Shown piece after piece: positions 60,384 to 64,000 of a stretch of 64,000 nt of DNA. Source of the DNA: JABDFW01 sp035550215 (lineage in GTDB: Bacteria > Bacteroidota > Bacteroidia > Chitinophagales > Chitinophagaceae); assembly GCA_035550215.1 (NCBI GenBank), contig DASZPM010000004.1, positions 186,001-250,000 on the forward strand. Reading direction: 5' to 3'. How positions within the stretch are numbered: position 1 is the first letter of the stretch; the number at the start of each line of letters is the position of its first letter. The position numbers were made by a program, and so were the translations under genes. The notes below the pieces were generated by a model. It had not been told where the DNA came from, did not search any database, and saw nothing but the letters and a program-made list of their open reading frames with translations.

Positions 60384-63026
60384 TTATGCGGTTGCCGGCT
60401 TTTGTTTGGGAGAAGCTGCCTGCGTATGTGCTGCTTCATTCCTGAATACAACCACATTGTCAAACACATCAACCAATACCGGGTGTTCGCGGTCAATATC
60501 ACCGGCAAGTATCCGCTTGCTCAGTGTATTGATAATTTCTTTTTGAATAAGCCTCTTTAACGGTCTTGCGCCAAATTGCGGGTCAAAGCCCTGCTCACCC
60601 AGGTATTCAACAAGATAGTCAGTAAACTCAAGCTCTATGCCATTTTTAGCAAGCATCCTGCTTAAGCCATCCAGTTGAATTTTTACAATGTTCTGTATAT
60701 CTTTTTTAAGCAATGGGTGGAACATAATTATTTCATCAACCCTGTTCAGGAACTCGGGGCGGACTGTCTGGCGAAGCAGGTTCATTACTTCAACCTTTGC
60801 TTTTGCTTCCACTTCTTCAAGGTTAGCCTCGTTCACATTTTCAAACGCTTCCTGTATTAAAAGGCTGCCTATATTGCTCGTCATTATTATGATGGTGTTT
60901 TTAAAATTCACCACGCGGCCCTTATTGTCTGTAAGACGGCCATCATCCAGCACCTGCAGTAAAACATTCCATACATCTGGGTGTGCTTTCTCTATTTCGT
61001 CCAGTAATACCACGCTGTAGGGTTTACGGCGTACGGCTTCTGTCAGCTGGCCGCCTTCATCATATCCCACATAACCGGGAGGCGCGCCAACCAGCCTGCT
61101 TACCGTATGTTTTTCTTGGTACTCGCTCATATCAATACGCGTCATCATACTTTCATCATCAAACAGGTATTCAGCAAGCGCTTTTGCAAGCTCTGTTTTA
61201 CCAACGCCTGTTGTGCCAAGAAAGATAAAAGAGCCAATCGGTTTCCTTGGGTCCTGTAACCCGGCGCGGCTTCTTCTTATGGCGTCGGCCACGGCGGTAA
61301 TCGCTTCTTCCTGTCCTACTACGCGTTTGTGCAGCTCATCTTCCAGCAACAGCAGTTTAACTTTCTCGCTTTTCATCATCTTAGCCACCGGTATGCCTGT
61401 AGCACGGGCTATGTTCTGCGCTATGTCTTCCGCGTCAACTTCCTCCTTCATCAGGCGCTTGTCACTAATATCGTCAAGCTGCCTGCTAAGGGTTACTATC
61501 AATTGTTCCTGGTCTTTTATTTTGCCGTAACGTATCTCTGCTACTTTACCATAATCACCGTTACGCTCTGCCTGGTCGGCTTCCAGCTTCAGCCTTTCAA
61601 TATCAGCCTTTGCGTTTTGCACCTTTTCAACCAGTTCTTTTTCCTGTTTCCACTTTGCTTTAAAAGTATCTCTGCTTACGCTCAGGTTGGCTATTTCGTT
61701 GTTAAGCTCCTTCAGCTTTGAATGGTCATTTTCTCGTTTTATTGCCTCACGTTCAATTTCAAGCTGGCGTATCTGCCTCTCCAGTTTATCCAGTTCTTCG
61801 GGCATACTGTTCATTTCTAGGCGCAGTTTCGCGGCGCTTTCATCAATAAGGTCAATGGCCTTATCCGGCAAAAACCTGTCCGTAATGTAGCGTTGTGACA
61901 GTTCCACCGCGGCTATAATAGCCTCATCTTTTATACGCACATGGTGGTGGGTTTCGTACCTGTCCTTTAAACCACGTAATATTGAGATGGCATCTTCTGC
62001 AGAAGGCTCATCAATCATCACCTTTTGAAAACGGCGTTCCAGCGCCTTATCCTTTTCAAAAAACTTCTGGTACTCATTCAGGGTAGTTGCTCCTATAGCT
62101 CTTAACTCACCGCGCGCAAGAGCCGGTTTCAATATATTGGCTGCATCCATCGCGCCTTCACCGCCGCCTGCCCCAACCAGTGTATGTATCTCATCAATAA
62201 ACAATATAATTTCCCCTTCACTGGTGGATACTTCTTTTACCACACCTTTTAAACGTTCTTCAAATTCCCCCTTGTATTTGGCGCCGGCAATAAGTTGACC
62301 CATGTCAAGTGCATAAATGGTTTTGCTTTTTAAATTCTCAGGCACATCACCATTTACAATACGTATGGCAAGGCCTTCGGCAATAGCTGTTTTACCAACG
62401 CCGGGCTCACCAACTAAAATAGGGTTATTTTTTGAACGGCGGCTTAGTATATGCAGCGTTCTGCGTATCTCTTCATCACGGCCAATAACGGGGTCAAGTT
62501 TGCCATTACGTGCCATTTCATTTAGGTTCTTGGCATATTTGGTAAGGGCGTTAAACTGTGTTTCCTGTGTTTGCGATTTTACAGAATCACCCTTTCTCAA
62601 ATCTTTAATGGCTGCTACAAGACCTTTTTCTGTAAGGCCGGCATCCTTCAGTAATTTGGCAGTGTTGTCATTACCCTGTAGCACTGCCAATAACAAGTGC
62701 TCGGGCGTAATAAATTCATCGCCAAATTGTTTTAATACGTTGTTTGCGCGTAGTAAAGTATTATTCAGGTCGCGCGACAATGTTTGGGCAGGTTCTCCGC
62801 TTCCTGCTTTTGGCAGGCGGGCAAGCAGTTCAGCCAGCTTTGTTTCAACAAGATTAACTGTAACATTGTTTTTCTTAAGCAGGTATTCAACGGGTGAATC
62901 TTCCTGCTCAATCAATGCTTTCAACAGGTGCTCATTTTCAATATTTGGGTTACCTGCATTAAAGGCAACCTGCTGGCTTTGTTGAATTACCTCCTGGGCT
63001 TTTATAGTATAGTTATTCAAATTCAT
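60384..63026 (-). CDS. clpB: Disaggregase chaperone ClpB
   Basis: The 880-residue AAA+ protein has the N-terminal Clp repeats (about 1-145). AAA1 has Walker A GEPGVGKTA and Walker B IDEIHTL. A coiled-coil middle domain (about 400-520, LERQIRQLEIEREAIKREN) separates it from AAA2, with Walker A GTTGVGKTE, arginine finger region and PEFLNRVDEIIMFH. The middle domain and full length favour ClpB over ClpA/ClpC. It dissolves heat-denatured aggregates with DnaK. The preceding 194 bases hold no other gene that I can see; a heat-shock operator was not recognised. Confidence 0.97.
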   Translation of the reverse strand: MNLNNYTIKAQEVIQQSQQVAFNAGNPNIENEHLLKALIEQEDSPVEYLLKKNNVTVNLVETKLAELLARLPKAGSGEPAQTLSRDLNNTLLRANNVLKQFGDEFITPEHLLLAVLQGNDNTAKLLKDAGLTEKGLVAAIKDLRKGDSVKSQTQETQFNALTKYAKNLNEMARNGKLDPVIGRDEEIRRTLHILSRRSKNNPILVGEPGVGKTAIAEGLAIRIVNGDVPENLKSKTIYALDMGQLIAGAKYKGEFEERLKGVVKEVSTSEGEIILFIDEIHTLVGAGGGEGAMDAANILKPALARGELRAIGATTLNEYQKFFEKDKALERRFQKVMIDEPSAEDAISILRGLKDRYETHHHVRIKDEAIIAAVELSQRYITDRFLPDKAIDLIDESAAKLRLEMNSMPEELDKLERQIRQLEIEREAIKRENDHSKLKELNNEIANLSVSRDTFKAKWKQEKELVEKVQNAKADIERLKLEADQAERNGDYGKVAEIRYGKIKDQEQLIVTLSRQLDDISDKRLMKEEVDAEDIAQNIARATGIPVAKMMKSEKVKLLLLEDELHKRVVGQEEAITAVADAIRRSRAGLQDPRKPIGSFIFLGTTGVGKTELAKALAEYLFDDESMMTRIDMSEYQEKHTVSRLVGAPPGYVGYDEGGQLTEAVRRKPYSVVLLDEIEKAHPDVWNVLLQVLDDGRLTDNKGRVVNFKNTIIIMTSNIGSLLIQEAFENVNEANLEEVEAKAKVEVMNLLRQTVRPEFLNRVDEIIMFHPLLKKDIQNIVKIQLDGLSRMLAKNGIELEFTDYLVEYLGEQGFDPQFGARPLKRLIQKEIINTLSKRILAGDIDREHPVLVDVFDNVVVFRNEAAHTQAASPKQKPATA

Positions 63027-63220
63027 ATAATGTTATTTACTCCTTGTTAAGTATATGTATTGCATTAAGTTTATAAAAGCCGCTAACTGGTTTTTGTTTA
63101 GCTGTTTACCGATATAAGCGGGCCTTTAAACTTTTTTGCAGTAACTATTTATTAAATATGTTGCTATATTCAACCCGCAAAAAGCATACTTTTTTACCGA
63201 AGCCCCCAAAAACAGTAATT

Positions 63221-64000
63221 ATGACACGTGTCTTGCCTTTAACCTGCTTGAAAGTCAGTGCTTTATTTATTTTCCTGTTATTTTTTCAGGCTGCTTTCAG
63301 CCAGAACGACTTCAGCGAATTAAATGACAAGTTTACGCAGTATGAAAAGGCGCTGGGGGGTAAGCTGGCTATTATGGTATATAAAGACGGTAAAGCAGCT
63401 TATTCAAAAACCAGCACCGATTTTTTGCCCAATACACAAGAGCCCGTGGGCAGTTGCAGCAAATGGCTAACCGCAGCGGTAATAATGACGTATGTGGATG
63501 AAGGTAAAATTTCGCTGGATGACAAAGTAAGCAAGTACCTGCCCATATTTGCCACTTACGGAAAAGCATATATTACCGTACGTGACTGCCTTAAACACAT
63601 GACGGGTATTAAGGGTGATGATGGTGCAGGCACTTCAGGCGGGTTTAAATCGCTTGAAGATGAGGTGACCAGTTATGCCAACAGGCACGATATACAAACC
63701 AACCCCGGTACCGAGTTCAGGTATAGTAACATAGGATTGAATATTGCGGCAAGAATAGTGGAGATAGTTGGAAAGAGGGAATTTGAACAGTTGGCCCAGC
63801 AACGCCTTTTCAGGCCAATGGGTATGCGCAGCACCACGTATCAGTTTGATTATGATAAAGGCATAAGCCCCAGCAATGGCGCTTATTCTTCAGCGTCGGA
63901 CCTGCTGAACTTTATGGGTATGCTGCTTAACAAGGGGATGTTTAAAAATAAGCGCATATTAAGCGAGAAGGTGGTGGCTGCGCTGGAACAACTGCAAATT
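63221..64000 (+). CDS. Beta-lactamase-fold serine hydrolase (class C-like), N-terminal part
   Basis: The frame is open from the ATG at 63221 to the window edge (260 codons, no stop). After a signal peptide (about 1-28, ending AFSQ) the protein has the SxxK motif as SCSK in PVGSCSKWLTAAVIM. The YxN motif follows as YSN in EFRYSNIGLNIAARI, and a later GAYSSASDLLNF element fits. This is the serine hydrolase/beta-lactamase-related family that includes esterases and D-amino peptidases. The rest lies beyond the window, so the KTG-like third motif is not visible. Confidence 0.9.
   Translation, partial: MTRVLPLTCLKVSALFIFLLFFQAAFSQNDFSELNDKFTQYEKALGGKLAIMVYKDGKAAYSKTSTDFLPNTQEPVGSCSKWLTAAVIMTYVDEGKISLDDKVSKYLPIFATYGKAYITVRDCLKHMTGIKGDDGAGTSGGFKSLEDEVTSYANRHDIQTNPGTEFRYSNIGLNIAARIVEIVGKREFEQLAQQRLFRPMGMRSTTYQFDYDKGISPSNGAYSSASDLLNFMGMLLNKGMFKNKRILSEKVVAALEQLQI

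Noticed and set aside
62317..62985. 222-codon plus-strand frame opposite clpB
   Set aside because: Antisense to clpB and rich in Ser/Phe in the way typical of reversed coding sequence.
1..64000. CRISPR arrays, insertion sequences, tRNA or rRNA genes
   Set aside because: Looked for short spaced repeats, transposase motifs, tRNA-like cloverleaf ends and rRNA sequence; none recognised.

Overview
The window looks like an ordinary stretch of chromosome from a Bacteroidota bacterium, most likely in or near the Chitinophagaceae. Reasons: LptD/OstA/MlaD envelope genes in Bacteroidota arrangement; ftsX followed by a DUF3098 gene and uppP; a BshC enzyme for bacillithiol; many signal peptides ending in A-Q; OmpA- and RDD-type proteins; and upstream regions carrying the Bacteroidota promoter form TTG-N19/20-TANNTTTG, often only 4-16 bases before the start codon. 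I found no rRNA, tRNA, CRISPR array, prophage or insertion sequence. Base composition is fairly even except for one low-GC segment inside leuS. All readings are by eye; no database search was possible.

Layout. 1-7.8 kb: envelope biogenesis (partial secreted protein, OstA-like protein, MlaD-like protein, two tandem N-acetylmuramoyl-L-alanine amidases, and a divergent LptD-like outer-membrane protein). 7.8-14 kb: rimO, bshC, purE/purK and hppD. 14-19 kb: secreted proteins (L,D-transpeptidase, a tandem pair of small barrels, a lipoprotein, a GH9 glycosidase). 18.9-23.5 kb: a MocR-type regulator divergent from an AhpD-like/DoxX/isocitrate-lyase-like operon whose last gene is frameshifted, then a class III aminotransferase. 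23.7-29.3 kb: a Tat-exported phospholipase C and a six-gene operon headed by an ArsR-type repressor with a clear tandem palindromic operator. 29.4-40 kb: hemW, a double-OmpA protein, lipoproteins including a serpin, a PhyH dioxygenase, an M28 peptidase, an esterase and a GNAT protein. 40-49 kb: DinB, ruvC, a flippase-like membrane protein, an MBL hydrolase, an Atg22-like MFS transporter, uppP, DUF3098 and ftsX. 49-54 kb: leuS with an unusual low-GC insertion, fructosamine kinase, and an ECF sigma factor with a soluble zinc-finger partner. 54-64 kb: two amidohydrolases, a kelch protein, DinB, EthD, clpB and the start of a beta-lactamase-fold serine hydrolase.

The best-supported regulatory signals are (1) the ArsR operator-promoter at 29250-29295, where two copies of a GTAGYTATTTRACTAC palindrome sit in the promoter spacer and over the expected transcription start; (2) the MocR operator candidate at 20647-20689, with inverted plus direct TAGTCC repeats; and (3) the structured leuS leader at 48802-48969, which overlaps the ftsX promoter. 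I did not find a clearly new defence or mobile system. The most unusual protein-level signal is the AT-rich in-frame segment of leuS.
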